Shown: positions 13,479 through 13,599 of the stretch, one piece after another
Layout: the number at the start of each line of letters is the position of its first letter
How positions within the stretch are numbered: the stretch's first letter is position 1
Assembly (NCBI GenBank): GCA_001803705.1
Contig: MHDY01000026.1
Span: 1-13,599, forward strand
Source: Nitrospirae bacterium GWC2_56_14
GTDB taxonomy: Bacteria; Nitrospirota; UBA9217
Direction: 5' to 3'
DNA: 13,599 nucleotides
Translations under genes and position numbers: made by a program
Notes under the pieces: model-generated
What the model saw: the letters and a program-made list of their open reading frames with translations, nothing else
Database searches by the model: none
What the model was told of the DNA's origin: nothing

Positions 13479-13599
13479 ATGGGATTCTTCGACAAGATGT
13501 TCGGCAGCAAGAGTGAGGGGACGAATGACGTGCAACAGGAGGGGGCCGACTTCGTCACTGCGCTGCAGATGCACCTGCGCGGCGAGCTGGAGCCTGCCA
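13479..13599 (+). CDS. Start of a further gene, possibly a TPR protein (3-prime end outside window)
   Basis: An ATG at 13479 follows AAAGGA at 13466-13471. Forty codons are visible: MGFFDKMFGSKSEG, a polar linker, then DFVTALQMHLRGELEPA. The helical stretch with a G-x-L-x-P-A step looks like the first half of a TPR, and a TPR gene lies just upstream, but the fragment is too short for a firm family call. No signal peptide is present. Confidence 0.6.
   Translation, partial: MGFFDKMFGSKSEGTNDVQQEGADFVTALQMHLRGELEPA

Overview
The window looks like chromosomal DNA of a Gram-negative, flagellated bacterium. Codon use, gene types and intergenic repeats suggest Desulfuromonadota/Geobacterales; this is inference from style, since no rRNA or other marker gene is present. 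There are lipoproteins with lipoboxes, two FlgO-family proteins, a sigma28-like promoter and a sigma54-like promoter. Coding density is moderate and several intergenic stretches exceed 300 bp.

Layout. (1) 1-240, minus: N-terminal part of a cytidylate kinase-like protein. (2) 545-5693, plus: a five-gene membrane cluster, lemA / GIDE / lemA / GIDE+HEAT / zinc-ribbon+GIDE. The first four genes are tightly packed and probably one operon; the fifth follows after about 66 bp. The three GIDE (BAM/MULAN-type) proteins are paralogs that share their core motifs but carry different accessory modules. None has a RING finger. This is the most unusual system here. (3) 5961-6374, minus: a small exported protein of unknown function, preceded by a sigma54-like promoter and, about 90 bp further upstream, four half-sites at exact 10-bp spacing. 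(4) 6689-7468 minus and 7646-9091 plus: a divergent pair made of a ProC-like dehydrogenase and a MocR-type regulator (GntR helix-turn-helix fused to an aminotransferase domain). A 10-bp perfect inverted repeat overlaps the probable regulator promoter. (5) 9101-9685, plus: a nitroreductase pseudogene with four frame changes. (6) 9731-11938, minus: a four-gene envelope operon (small lipoprotein, two FlgO-like lipoproteins, one exported protein resembling surface-adhesin E). A sigma28-like promoter with the exact 15-bp spacer lies about 48 bp upstream of its first gene. (7) 12395-13105, plus: a TPR protein whose stop codon lies inside the terminal repeat of a roughly 250-bp palindromic intergenic element. 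A TTGAACC heptamer array follows, and then the start of another gene at 13479.

How the parts work together. The LemA/GIDE cluster probably forms an inner-membrane assembly: LemA gives short helical proteins with one membrane anchor, GIDE proteins present a soluble domain beside a membrane core, and the HEAT repeats and zinc ribbon are likely partner-binding attachments. The envelope operon is best read as part of the late flagellar regulon. The MocR regulator probably controls itself and the ProC-like gene. No tRNA, rRNA, CRISPR array or intact insertion sequence was seen.
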